From the NCBI GenBank assembly GCA_032622095.1, contig CP136068.1, positions 8,657,314 through 8,721,313 on the forward strand: a stretch of DNA of 64,000 nt, written 5' to 3'. This document shows positions 1 through 10,934 of the stretch, piece after piece. The DNA is from Siphonodentalium dalli. Its lineage: Eukaryota; Mollusca; Scaphopoda; Gadilida; Siphonodentaliidae. The position numbers were made by a program, and so were the translations under genes. The number at the start of each line of letters is the position of its first letter. The stretch's first letter is position 1. The notes under the pieces were generated by a model. It ran no database searches, was not told the DNA's origin, and was given only the letters and a program-made list of their open reading frames with translations.

Positions 1-625
1 GGTTCATGTGGTCGCATGTGTGAAACATTCTGTCCTGTCAGGACCTTCCAAACGTACCTCAGAAAGAGAAACCCAAAGTGCGAGGCATTATTCCTACATC
101 CCAGGGATAGCTTCCTTGATGATGATGACGTATGGTACAACAATTCGTCCATGTGTGAAACCCATTTGGGAGACATGGTGCCAAGAATTTCCAAACAGGC
201 TGGACTTTCTAAGCGGTACACGAATTACTGTATCCGAGCCATAGCTATTCTGAGTAATGCTGGCACATTGCTTCCACATCGAAGCAGATATCAATGCAGT
301 CTATAGCCAGCTGCGATTACTCAGATACGCATAAAAACAAATGCCAAACTCTCTCGCCACCCATGGAACTGCTAGCAATAACTCTCTGCCAACACAAACC
401 ACTAATGTGAAATTTGGCCATCCATATGCTTCTGGTGAGAAAGCGGTAGTTTGTTGGAAACGTGTTTTATGGAGTCTTGACAATAACACTAATACCAAGC
501 TCAATAATGAGCTTAATTTCCGAGAAATCGGTGTCAAATCAAACTTCAATTTCATTGGAGAAAATTGTGGCGTCCATGTCTACAATAGTGCACCTCCTGC
601 AAAAATACCGGAACAGTGCGTTTGA
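1..625 (+). pseudogene. Crypton-type tyrosine recombinase (DUF3504) C-terminal remnant
   Basis: Frame 1 from about position 16 to the stop at 304-306 reads like the C-terminal half of the DUF3504 domain of Crypton recombinases and their host-domesticated relatives (ZMYM2/QRICH1/KCTD1-like). Visible landmarks are CPVRTFQTYL, RNPKCEALF, a D-rich stretch ending in VWY, and GLSKRYTNYCIRAIAILSNAG, which resembles the family's YTNH.IRATAI block around the catalytic Arg. The expected His is Tyr here and the following GFEARHI/GHRS part is scrambled. A second frame (341-625) continues with family-like SNSLATHGTASNNS and a terminal NCGVHVYNSAPP. Frameshifts and the stop at 304 make it a dead copy. The N-terminal part lies outside the window. 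Such proteins catalyse Tyr-mediated DNA strand exchange; activity is not expected here. Family assignment is fairly sure, subfamily is not. Confidence 0.7.
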
Positions 626-671
626 TATCTTGACTTGATCTGTGTTATTATTATTATATTATAAATATTAT

Positions 672-1025
672 TATCCATCCCTTAACTAACACAATTTGGG
701 CAAAAGCCGCCACGAGATGGACTCCCGACTGTACAATATCACTTTTGTATTGGGACTCCGTGACGTCACGAATTAACTCTATTGCGAAATGAATCGGCGA
801 AATTGTGATGCGCGCGCAACACTGATGGATTTTAGCAGACGTTTCACTTGCGCATTGAGTGTGTTTTTTTCTCACTTCCGTGTTTACTTTTCTAAATCAT
901 GCTTTCTGATTATCAATATACAGGCTTTTATAGGTAATTAAGTGCCGACAAATACCAAAAATGACCACAAAAGTTTTATTCCCAAAATTTGGATAAACAT
1001 ACAGATGGATACTAAAAATGTCATT
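672..1025. mobile_element. Arm of long palindromic DNA element (family PAL-A), truncated
   Basis: Starts TATCCATCCCTTAACTAACA and ends at AAAAATGTCATT. It matches, with small gaps, one arm of the palindromes at 45162-45619 and 56451-57308 (shared landmarks: AAGCCGCCACG, TCCGTGACGTCACGAATTAA, GCAGACGTTTCACTT, CCGACAAATACCAAAAAT). Only one arm is present, and it abuts directly the left edge of the segmental duplication at 1026. It is non-coding and presumably non-autonomous. Confidence 0.75.
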
Positions 1026-1461
1026 ATTTCGGCCAATTTGGCCGGTTACTTCATGTGACTTTTTCATCTGACGTGTGTGTCGGATAATTGATCTGGAGGA
1101 TTTATGTAAATGTTAGCCCAAACTACATTTCCAAGTAACGATGGTTTTGTTGTTTATTTTGAGGAATAATACCGCGTCAGATGAATTCAGCCCAAATATG
1201 TTAACAGTTGTCGTGTCAAACATTCGGCAGTAGGTTAGCGTTATTTAGTATTTGTGGATGTCCTTTAACATGGGGAAAATAGACTAACTGCGCTTGAACG
1301 AGCATGTGAATTTGTCGTTTTTAAAGTACAGCAACTTGATAATCAATAACAGAGGCATTCTCTGTCAAATAAGGTCGCTCTATTTACGGTATTAATTGCG
1401 GAACTTTCTAAAGTAAACTACGCGTAAACGGATACATACGGTAAATTCTAGAATGTGCCGG

Positions 1462-1505
1462 AATCGATCTAATCGCCCCAGGGCCAACTCGCCCAGTCGA
1501 CATGT
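1462..1505 (+). repeat. Solo end of the GC-rich-TIR MULE family
   Basis: GGAATCGATCTAATCGCCCC followed by AGGGCCAACTCGCCCAG closely resembles the terminal repeat of the MULE at 42032-43726 (CTCGCCCCAGGGCCCACTCG). No partner end is seen nearby, so it is a relic. The duplicate locus has the same relic, more diverged, at about 58299-58345. Confidence 0.5.
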
Positions 1506-1744
1506 GTCAATTCGGTACCTACTATAACATGTACCCGAGTCCGATACGGAATAAAAGATGTATACGGGTGTTATATAGCGTTTGGTCCGTTGTTTCTCAA
1601 TGAATATTATTGAAATTTGGTGTATATGTCCGGGCTGGGACATGGAATACAACAACGTTTGAATTGTTTTTAAATTTACAAATTTGTTGATTTTATTCAA
1701 TTTGTTTTCGTTCTGAAAACACACTATAAAGTGTATATAATATA

Positions 1745-2045
1745 ATAACGAACACGAGACATACATAATTTATAAACTGTTAACAAAAGATATCAAATTC
1801 AATACATGACAAAGATGACTCAGTGGAGTTTATAAAGTGAACATAAAAACATTGAGGTAAGAATCTTTTTAAGGAATGCAACTTTATTTAATGATAATAA
1901 ACACATAAATTAAAATAACAAACATGAGCCATATATGATTTATAAACTGTTAACAAAAGATATCAAACTCAATACATGACAAAGATGACTCAGTGAAGTT
2001 TATAAAGTGAACATACAATTATTAAGGTAAGAATCTTTTCAAGCA
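1745..2045. repeat. 167-bp tandem duplication (two units)
   Basis: Two direct units begin near 1750 and 1917. They share ATAATTTATAAACTGTTAAC / ATGATTTATAAACTGTTAAC, AATACATGACAAAGATGACT, TATAAAGTGAACATA and GAGGTAAGAATCTTTT / AAGGTAAGAATCTTTT. Each unit ends in GGTAAGAAT, which looks like a splice donor, but no open frame leads into it. The same two units recur in the second duplication copy (58565-58860), so the tandem event is older than the segmental duplication. Confidence 0.8.
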
Positions 2046-3484
2046 TTACTAAACCGTTTAGCACAGACCACAGTCCACTTCACTCATCCGATCATCACCA
2101 AACTTCATATTTATCTTGATATTGATCTATCAGATGAGAGCTATCAAATATTTTTTTAATTTCATAGGAAAAAATGGTCGCCAGCGGCCATATTGCATTT
2201 ACGTTATATTTTATCGCGTCATGTCGATATCTAGTATTACTTAGAAATTTCACCTTTCCAGATTCATAATTGCTCCATTGACTGTAACAGATGAAATTAT
2301 TCCCCTCTTCGGATAGAGTGTCACTGAAACTTTATTTTGTCAGACTGTCTGTATAATCACTGATTATATATGGCAATAATCTGTAATAAGATGTAGCACT
2401 ATTTTATTTTATATTTACATGCAGTGCTGTTTTATACATCAATTCTAATCCCCCTAGATCATCATGTGATCGATCATACATCGCGCGAGGACCTGGTTGA
2501 ATTAAGGGGGTTTTATGGATCACTTCTGTCCTCAAGCTAGATTATACTTATGACGTTTAATGGCATGTTTCTAACGTGGAGGGTTAGATATGCTTGAGAA
2601 ACCACCACTCTTTAATTCACACCAAGTTCTCAGCTGTCATGTTCGGATATTAGAACCCATAGCCATGATATATGGTTTATTTTGTGTATACTAGTAATAT
2701 AGTTATTTTCAGTACCTTTATATACCAGTACTGTGTATAACAATGCATATAAATTAATCCATGTATACATGTATATTGATTCAACGGATTCAGTGGTTTT
2801 GTCCATCAGTCTATCAAATTTGCGGGGAAAACATGGCCACAAGCAGTACACCCTGCTAAATTTCGAATTTGAATCAATTGGCGCACCCTGCAGCCAGCTT
2901 TTATTGGAGAACTTTTTCTTATGTGGATATTTTGGGTCACCGCTAGATGTGAGCCATATTTTGTTCTCAAACTGTCCTTGTGAAGACATCACTGCCAGCG
3001 GTGATCTTCAATTTTACTATTTTTATGGCTAAATAATTTGGTTGATCCTACAGACGACACCCTTGTCCGATCGTCATCAGATTCCACAATTATCTTCTGG
3101 ATAACCAGGGTGAGAGTAATCTAATTTTCCCGAATTTCGTTAAAAAACATTACCACAGGCAGCAATTTGGTATCTTACTCTTTGATCCTCTTTTGCATGA
3201 CTGAATTGTTTAGCAACTGTACAGACATATTCCTCATCTGGTTTTTATATACATGTATATCTCTTCATGCGGATAGCCAGTATTACGTAGGTACTTCAAC
3301 TTTCTGCATTCCTGTCATCATTTGAAATATAAAAATTTACCTGATACATGCACCCTTCAAAATTTGTTTCGTCGTATCTATTTTAATGACCCGTATGGTA
3401 ATATTGATACAGATATATTTGTCAAACATTTCTTTGTACAATATACAGGTATTTAGTTTGTAACTAAATCTAGAAATATATAAT

Positions 3485-4035
3485 AGTAGCTCGTGGACCC
3501 CACTTCGTCCGGGATGTTCCCCTCTGATTTTCGGAGAAATGCGCGATTTAACCTTGAATTGACTATTTTAAAGGTGAAGGTCATGTCGGGGTCACGATTT
3601 GACCCGTCCAAAACACTCCCCGGACAAAAGTCACGACAAAAGTACCCGTCGAAATCCGCCCGGCTTTATTCCCGATTTGACCTTGAATTGACAATTTTGA
3701 ATGTCAAGATCAGGTCAGGGTCATGATTTGACCCACCCGAAACACTCCTGGGACAAAAGTAACAGTAGGTATCAAATTTCGTTGAAATACTTCCGTTTTA
3801 CCAGATTTGACCTTGAATTGATCTTTTTGAATGTCAAAGTCAGGTCGGGATCAAGATTTGACCCGTCCAAAATACTCCCTGGAAATAATTTCCCCTAGGT
3901 ATCAAATTTCGTCAAATCTGTCCGGCAGTTTTCCCGGCCATAGCTAACAGACAAACAGACAGACAAATGTCCAAAATATATATTAAACTAGCTGATGTAC
4001 TCGACTTCGTTCGGGCTAGTTAGGGATTTTTTTTG
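3485..4035. repeat. Degenerate ~130-bp tandem units with hairpin-like ends
   Basis: Three diverged units share GATTTGACCTTGAATTGA (3545, 3672, 3805) and GATTTGACCC. The block opens with TAGCTCGTGGACCCCACTTC, ends with ACAGACAAACAGACAGACAA, and is followed by CTAGCTGATGTACTCGACTT. This layout is typical of invertebrate interspersed repeats with microsatellite tails. On the minus strand the sequence near 3990-4020 ends in a short hairpin then GCTAGT, like the one at 14170-14203. Confidence 0.6.
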
Positions 4036-4427
4036 TGATCGCCTCCATCTGGACAGTACCCAGTATATACAGCGTCTGGCCAAACTATTGTTCAATTGGT
4101 CCAGAAACATGCCTATATCAGCACGTTCGAGAACATGGTCCCACGTGAAATTGGACCCGTCCATATTGCTCCCGGGATCGAAGTAGTCCTACACACAAAT
4201 TTTTAGTCGGATCGGTCAAGGTCCAGAAACATGCCTATGAGCGAGGTCAAGTTGACACGTTAAATACCAAATTCGAGCAGTGTTAGAGTCTATAACACAT
4301 ACACACATGCATTCACGCATACACACATACATACAGACAGGTGTTTCAAAATGTATAATCGATAGCTACAACAATTCTATGGTAGATAGTTCACGGCCGA
4401 CCTGATGCATGCATCTTAGTTTTCTTG

Positions 4428-4581
4428 TACAATGTTGTGTACAGTATGAGTTTTTCTTGTACTCGTCCAGGTTGTGGTGAAAAGTCATATTGGACTCGAC
4501 ACTGGCGTGTCTCGTCCAATATGACTTTTCACCACCACCTGGACTCGTACAAGAAAAACACATAGTGTACACAACATTGTA
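4428..4581. mobile_element. Palindromic MITE P, copy 1
   Basis: A near-perfect 154-bp inverted repeat. The outer arms are TACAATGTTGTGTACAGTAT and GTGTACACAACATTGTA. The inner arms include GTACTCGTCCAGGTTGTGGT with AAAAGTCATATTGGACTCGA, and the mirror GTCCAATATGACTTTTCACC. Other copies are at 45636-46364 (interrupted), 56760-56914 and 57419-57573. There is no coding capacity; folded RNA or single-stranded DNA would be one long hairpin. It sits exactly at the right edge of duplication copy 1. Confidence 0.85.
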
Positions 4582-5240
4582 TAATAACGTTATAATGCAT
4601 GACCTGTCGTGCGGCTCATGGACTATTCCTCCTCTCGGACCATTATTTTGGCCTAGTCAACTCCGAGCCATGCATTACCTATATAGTAGTATACACGGGA
4701 CACATGTATACTGCCATGATGTATATAGCAGACACGTATATAGGGACGGTGCAGAAGGGCAGTGATGGATTTGAGGGGTGGGCAGTGGAGCGTATTAGAC
4801 TTCATGTGGCAGAAACAGTAATCCCGAAATAAAATGTTATTATGTCAAAGATGAATACTTGTTATGCAATAATTATCATGATATGTTCAATTACTCAGCT
4901 GTTCATTATATCGTCAGGTACATGAAAGTAACCCAAGTTCCCATCTACCGAATGATGAAACCATACACTAATACAGGATATCTGTTTAGCTTTCAACATT
5001 CATACCATTTATAGCATTAGAAGAATTAAATGAGCTGATATTGGCATCGCAGCGATAACTGAATGTCAACAACAACACAACTGATGGAAAATTGTTTGTT
5101 CAATGTTTTCCTCATAAAAAGTGGGACCCCCATGATGAAATTAGGAGCCCACTTCCCTTGAGTAATGCTCTGTATTGGACCAGTTTATAAGCATCTACAT
5201 TTAAAATATTTAAAATGTTAGTTGTCATAAGTTATCTTTA
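4582..5240. other. Stretch with no recognised gene
   Basis: Unique-looking AT-rich sequence with short open frames that have no family-like motifs. A decayed stretch TATATAGTAGTATACACGGG lies near 4681. I see no splice-framed coding and no repeat shared with the rest of the window. Confidence 0.5.
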
Positions 5241-5334
5241 AACATGGATTTAGAAAAATCTGTTATCGGCGCTCAGGGCCCATCCACACGGACCTTGTAT
5301 ACTGGAGTATTTTTCTTGGCCATCCCCTGTATCT

Positions 5335-5515
5335 GCCGTGATCATCGTCATCATCGTCAACATCATCATCAAGACCATCATCGTCGCCTCGCCACTACCG
5401 CCATCATCATTATCATCACTAGCATGATGATCGTCATCATCAGCATCAACATCGTCATCTCGCCATCATCATCAGTAGCATCATCACCACCATTATCATC
5501 ACCATTATCATTCGT
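5335..5515. repeat. CAT/CGT trinucleotide microsatellite
   Basis: About 180 bp dominated by CATCATCATC with CGT and CAC variants. A His-rich open frame read through it is a by-product of the repeat. Confidence 0.9.
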
Positions 5516-5587
5516 GGGATAAATGAGTCACTCGATCTCTTCGACCATCACGCCGTTCACGCCCAACTGCTCTATGTCTCTCACTAT

Positions 5588-5625
5588 ATATCCCCCTCTC
5601 TCTCTCTCTCTCTCTCTCCCTCCCT
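5588..5625. repeat. CT dinucleotide microsatellite
   Basis: A run of CT repeats, slightly interrupted, follows CCCC. Simple sequence, no gene. Confidence 0.9.
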
Positions 5626-5786
5626 ATCTCTATCTGCAAAACGACGTTAGAAAGGTCGATGACGATCGAATGCAATGCTCGCATCTAGATGGAGTGGCTT
5701 CGATCTATCCGTAGTTTATGTGACTGTACGCAGGCCGAAAATATGTCGAGGTCATACATGTGTAATTTAAATACTCATTGATGAGT

Positions 5787-6635
5787 AGAAATATTCAGAT
5801 AGTAAGTCGCTTATTGCATGTGTTACATGTATCTGTCCATTTCCCACCAATGAATTCTGCACTTGAACTATCTATTTTTTTATAACGGTCGTCTGCTTTT
5901 ATTACAAGAACACCTTTCCAAATACATATTATACCGTTCCAATGCACACTTTGATAACAGAGTTGGATAATTAATTTAGTATAGAAAGGGTTAATTACAA
6001 GTTTATCTTAACAAGTGACTGGTTGTGCATGAACAGTATTGTTGTATTAGCTATATCATCTTAAGGATTACCCCGTAGCCGAGGTGCTTTGGTCGCAGAT
6101 AACATCCTCCCCAGTATGGGATACAAGAGGTTGGCGTATGGTTGAATCACGACATTGACAAACATCGGGACAGATTTTCAACCTTGATCTGAGTTTAGAT
6201 ACACTGTAGTGTGCCATTCCGATCATGACATGGTTTTTTCGACAAGCAATGCTGATTCGGTCGCGCACGTGCGATGCTAAGAATACATTATTGGTCGCAC
6301 TGAGCTGGTGCATCCACCAGTTCTCATATATCGAGTACGAGAACCTGATAGAGGAAACAAAATATCCGTCAAGAGGAAAGTAAAGAGTATAAGGCTAGTT
6401 GATACCTTAACCCTTTTATACTAAATGGATTCTCCCACTCGACTACAAAAGTTAACATGTGAACGGCCTACTGTTCATTTCGATGGGTGTTCAGGCAGTA
6501 AAAGCAGACGAAAGCCATACATAATACATAAAATATAATAAAAAAACAGAATGATTCATATTCATTGAAGGGAAATGTTCAGATAAAAAGTTCAACAAAC
6601 GACCTATGTGAACTTATTATCTGAACATTTCTTAC
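5787..6635. mobile_element. Inverted-repeat element with a unique loop
   Basis: Arms pair across about 850 bp. GAAATATTCAGATAGTAAGT (5787) mirrors the sequence ending CTTATTATCTGAACATTTC (6632). GTCGTCTGCTTTTATTAC (5889) mirrors GCAGTAAAAGCAGACGAAAG (6495). TTTAGTATAGAAAGGGTTAA (5976) mirrors TTAACCCTTTTATACTAAAT (6408). The loop, 6060-6400, is unlike the arms. It contains TAGCCGAGGTGC and GGTTGAATCAC, loosely resembling tRNA A and B boxes, and a minus-strand open frame of 81 codons without recognisable motifs. Arm identity is moderate, so this is an old non-autonomous element, or an inverted duplication. Confidence 0.55.
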
Positions 6636-6871
6636 AATAGCTGTTCATTTAGTATTTAGTATTGAAAGGGTTAATGTCGATGTCACACTGTTATATACGA
6701 CAAGTTAAAGTTGGTCAATTGAACTATTACCCTTCAATGTCATTATATTATGATAAACTTAAATACGTGTATTCTGCTTTCTTGATCGTAGTTGCCTTGT
6801 TGTGTAATATATTTCCACAGGTGCCCAGACGAGTGTCTAATCCTTTTCTCGGTTTCCATTAACATGGTAAG

Positions 6872-7523
6872 GAATGGCTGCGGACACACGTACCACAGTA
6901 GCGATGTCATAGTAGGTGTGACAATTTATTATGGTGGAGTTTGGTGACAAAATGGTCGTCATAATTAATATGCCATAGCAAGCTATGTCACCCTTGCAAA
7001 TTCGCACAATGAGTATACCAAGCTCTATCAGCGACGGTCGATATCTCAAGGATGTATCTACCTGTGAATGTCTTGTCGCTGTTGATCTTCACTCAACTCG
7101 CATCGTTATATTTTGCATGCTAGCACACAAGTCCACTTGATAACGTAATGAATAACCCATTTCTGTCAACAACCATGATGTTCTTATTAATGAAATGAAT
7201 ATAAGTAGATAAACATGCATGCATGATATGTTCTTCAATGAGGAATTGCCACCAGGCCATGGTCAAACACAATTTTGGACGATCTATCGTGCAATTATAT
7301 ATATCGTAGCGAATACAATTTAGCAAAAGGTAATGAGTAGAGATCAATCTTGGTGAAACGCAATGGGTTAACTGGTCCAGTCGACTCATTGTGTGGAAAC
7401 TCAGCGGGCAACATGACTGGCTATATTAATTATGACGAACAATTGTCACCAAACTCCACCATAATAAATTGTCACACCTACTATGCCATCGCTACTGTGA
7501 TACGTGTGTCCGCAGCCATTCAC
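6872..7523. mobile_element. Inverted-repeat element inside copy A
   Basis: Arms of roughly 115 bp. AATGGCTGCGGACACACGTA (left) pairs with GTGTCCGCAGCCATT (right). ATAGTAGGTGTGACAATTTA and TTATGGTGGAGTTTGGTGAC pair with their complements at 7440-7490. About 420 bp lie between the arms without a gene. Copy B has no equivalent. Confidence 0.75.
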
Positions 7524-8457
7524 CCTTGCCAGCCATTTAATACATACATCAATGGTTTAATACATGTGCACACAGGTGCATGAACGCAACACGATACAAC
7601 TTAATCATGCATATATAGCGATATGATAACGACACATATACGTTAGAATTGCGTCGTCATTTATTAATGTGAGTTAATGCGTATCAACATTAACAATGAG
7701 TTTGCTGCTCAAGTTACTATAATTTGATGGTGTGCCTCGCGAAAGTTTATTCCGTGGCTTAATTTACATAAATTAATCCGAATTCAAAAGCTTACTAAGC
7801 AATAATAACATTTAAGGCGGCGCTGAACTGATGTGATCAAATGTTCCACCCTCATAGTATTATCCGTACCTATCAGCTGGATAATGAAAGTCGTGGTGCC
7901 AGTGGTTTACTGGTGTTTAGTCAAATTTACCTTCGACATAAACTGGCTATTGAGATCGGTAGGTTTACGTTGAAGTGCGGTTGCCTTACTCTTCTATAGC
8001 AGACTTTAAGCGTTAAGTACCGCTCATCTAAAATCAACAAATGACGACAATAAAAAGTCACGATTGTCATAGTAATCTGGTTTAGTCAATAGAAAACATT
8101 TGTTGTCACATGAAAGTAGTTATTTAATGTGAAAATATATTTTTTTTTCACCACGATTACATAATTTCCAAGAATACCAACGTTTTGACCACTCGACTTT
8201 AATAATAATTCTGGTCTTCTCTTAGCGTAAACGAATACAGGTCAAAAGAGTTATTCCTAATTACACGAAAATTATGTGCGCAATTTAACGCCTGTTAGAT
8301 TATAATACATAATTATGATATAAGATATCACTCAGCTTTCTGATACATATAATATTTTGTACTGATTGTATTTATTGGTATCATAATGTCAATTAAAATT
8401 GACATAAGATCCCGCCACTGGGTCTAGGCGTAAAATCCGATATAGAGGAGTAAGGCA

Positions 8458-9852
8458 ACCGTACTGCGACGTAAGCCAGTAGTATCGCTTCCTATATATG
8501 GAGACAGCCGTACTGCGACGTAACCCAGTATTACCCCTAGCGACGTAACCCAGTATTATCCCGTACTGCGACGTAACTCAGTATTATTCCGTACTGCGAC
8601 GTAACTCAGTATTATCCCTAGCGGCGTAACCCAGTATTATCCCGTACTGCGACGTAACTCAGTATTATCCCGTACTGCTACTTAACCCAGTATTACCCCG
8701 CACTGGGACGTAACCCAGTATAATCCCTAGCGACGTAACCCAGTATTATCCCTAGCGACGTATCAAGTATTATCCCTAGCGACGTAACCCAGTATTATCC
8801 CTAGCGACGTAACCCAGTATTATCCCTAGCGACGTAACCAAGTATTATCCCTAGCGACGTAACTCAGTATTATCCCGTACTGGGACGTAACTCAGTAGTA
8901 TCCAAACCGTACTGCGATGTAATTCAGTATTATCCCTAGCGGCGTAACCCAGTATTATCCATAGCGACGTAACCCAGTATTATCCCTGGCGACGTAACCC
9001 AGTATTATCCCTAGCGACGTAACCCAGTACTATCCCTAGCGACGTAATTCAGTATTATCCCTAGCGGCGTAACCCAATATTATCCCTAGTGATGTAACCC
9101 AGTATTATCCCTGGCGACGTAACCCAGTATTATCCCTAGCGGCGTAACCCAGTATTATCCCTAGCGGCGTAACCCAGTATTATCCCGTACTGCGACGTAA
9201 CTCAGTATTATCCCGTACTGCTACTTAACCCAGTATTACCCCGCACTGGGACGTAACCCAGTATAATCCCTAGCGACGTAACCCAGTATTATCCCTAGCG
9301 ACGTATCAGGTATTATCCCTAGCGACGTAACCCAGTATTATCCCTAGCGACGTAACCCAGTATTATCCCTAGCGACGTAACCAAGTATTATCCCTAGCGA
9401 CGTAACTCAGTATTATCCCGTACTGGGACGTAACTCAGTAGTATCCAAACCGTACTGCGATGTAATTCAGTATTATCCCTAGCGGCGTAACCCAGTATTA
9501 TCCATAGCGACGTAACCCAGTATTATCCCTGGCGACGTAACCCAGTATTATCCCTAGCGACGTAACCCAGTATTATCCCTAGCGACGTAATTCAGTATTA
9601 TCCCTAGCGGCGTAACCCAGTATTATCCCTAGTGATGTAACCCAGTATTATCCCTGGCGACGTAACCCAGTATTATCCCTAGCGGCGTAACCCAGTATTA
9701 TCCCTAGCGACGTAACTCAGTATTATCCCTAGCGACGTAACCCATTATTATCCCTAGCGACGTAACCCATTTTTATCCCTGGCGACGTAACCCAGTATTA
9801 TCCCTACCTAGTTACGTACTGTGACTGTGACGTAACCCAGTATTATCCCTAC
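8458..9852. repeat. 25/28-bp minisatellite array A (about 54 units)
   Basis: The units are CCCTAGCGACGTAACCCAGT+ATTAT (25 bp) and CCCGTACTGCGACGTAACTC+AGTATTAT (28 bp), the two differing by TAG versus GTACTG. Variants (GGCGTAAC, TGATGTAAC, TATCAAG) mark positions. Variant order repeats with a period of about 543 bp: 8620-9162 matches 9163-9705 with only a few differences. No open frame of note. Confidence 0.95.
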
Positions 9853-10569
9853 CAATTTTACCAACTGGTTTAAGCTGAAGAAACCTTCGACAGACTTGTG
9901 TTCTGATCTGGCAATCGTTTTGATGTGATAAATTGCTTCACCCACATCTGTTAGAAATTAGTATCAAACTCCACAGATAAATACACATACCAGTAAGAGA
10001 CACGTATGAAAATCTCGTCTGAGATCGACGAGTCATAATTAACATGTCCGTCTATTTAAAGCCCGTGACTCGGATGCCGACTGCCTAAGATTTTCGAATT
10101 CGGTGCTGTTGGAAATTTAAGTTCAGATGTTCAATGTTATGCTCAAGTGAAATAGTTTACTGATTGAGAGGAAGAAATATTTTACAATTTGTTCCTAAAT
10201 GATGTTGAAAACGATTAGTGGTTGCGGGAGTCCGATTGACTCTGAATTGGCCATCTTTGGATGTTTGTCTATATTATATTTAAATTAATTTTGTATGACT
10301 TCATGTATATTTGGGTGGATTTTGATAGTTATTCCCAACAACTATGCTTCACCATCATAACGTTATCGGTTCATAGCAGTTGAAAGATTGATGTCATTGA
10401 TTCATTTGTGTAGTAAACTTTACAATCGTTTTAAACTGCTACTGTTGGATTTCGAATGGAGGTAAGCCATGAAGTAGCAACATGTGACACATCTGGAACA
10501 ACAATATTTCCAATATCTAAACTAAGTTGAGATGTAGAGGGAAGAGAACTATATTTCCAAAAATCTAGT

Positions 10570-10934
10570 TTAAATGGGTACTGTACTCTATATTCGGCCA
10601 TTTATGGGAGCATCTCCTTTTATGCTCAAAATAATATAGGCAACACATGAATGAATTTGAACCATGGATTAGTCCAAATTACATTCATGTTCTCTATTAA
10701 CGCTGTAAACAACATGGTAATTCTAATGAAAATGAATTTATGACTCCAGCCATTTATTCATTTTCATCATAATCACCATGTTGTTCATATCGTTCATAGA
10801 ACACATTAGTGTATTTTGCAGTAATCCATGACTAAAATTCATTCATTTGTTGCATATATACTGTTGAATATAAAAGGAGATGGTCCCATAAAATTAATGG
10901 CCGAATCTAGAGTACAATGCGGCTGCCCCTTTAA
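10570..10934. mobile_element. TTAA-flanked MITE (family T1a)
   Basis: Bounded by TTAA at 10570-10573 and 10931-10934. Ends are TTAAATGGGTACTGTACTC and the mirror GAGTACAATGCGGCTGCCCC+TTTAA. Subterminal arms also pair: TATTCGGCCATTTATGGGAG with CCCATAAAATTAATGGCCGA, and TCTCCTTTTAT with ATAAAAGGAGA. The middle contains AACAACATGGTAATTCTAAT and its mirror. TTAA duplication is the hallmark of piggyBac-type transposition, so this is probably a piggyBac-mobilised non-autonomous element. A fragment of the same family runs off the window end (63945-64000). Confidence 0.75.

Larger units (their letters stand above)
1026..4429 (+). repeat. Segmental duplication, copy 1 (pairs with 57868-61134)
   Basis: This block is nearly identical over its length to 57868-61134, in direct orientation. 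The left edge is ATTTCGGCCAATTTGGCCGG and the right edge TTAGTTTTCTTGTA. Copy 1 lacks about 109 bp present at 60061-60169 and has about 226 bp (roughly 3871-4096) that copy 2 lacks. It contains no gene I recognise. It holds a MULE-end-like motif, a 167-bp tandem duplication, repeats of the ATGGTCGCCAGCGGCCAT type and LINE-like 130-bp units. Open frames inside it are not supported as genes. Confidence 0.85.

Noticed and set aside
1392-1766. 124-codon minus-strand frame, partly shared with 58270-58578
   Set aside because: Shared only because of the segmental duplication; the frame breaks differently in copy 2 and no domain is recognisable.
6072-6155. tRNA gene
   Set aside because: The D-arm-like and T-arm-like strings are present but acceptor and T stems do not pair, so at most a SINE relic.
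8458-9852. CRISPR array
   Set aside because: Repeats are contiguous 25/28-mers without unique spacers, in animal DNA; this is a minisatellite.
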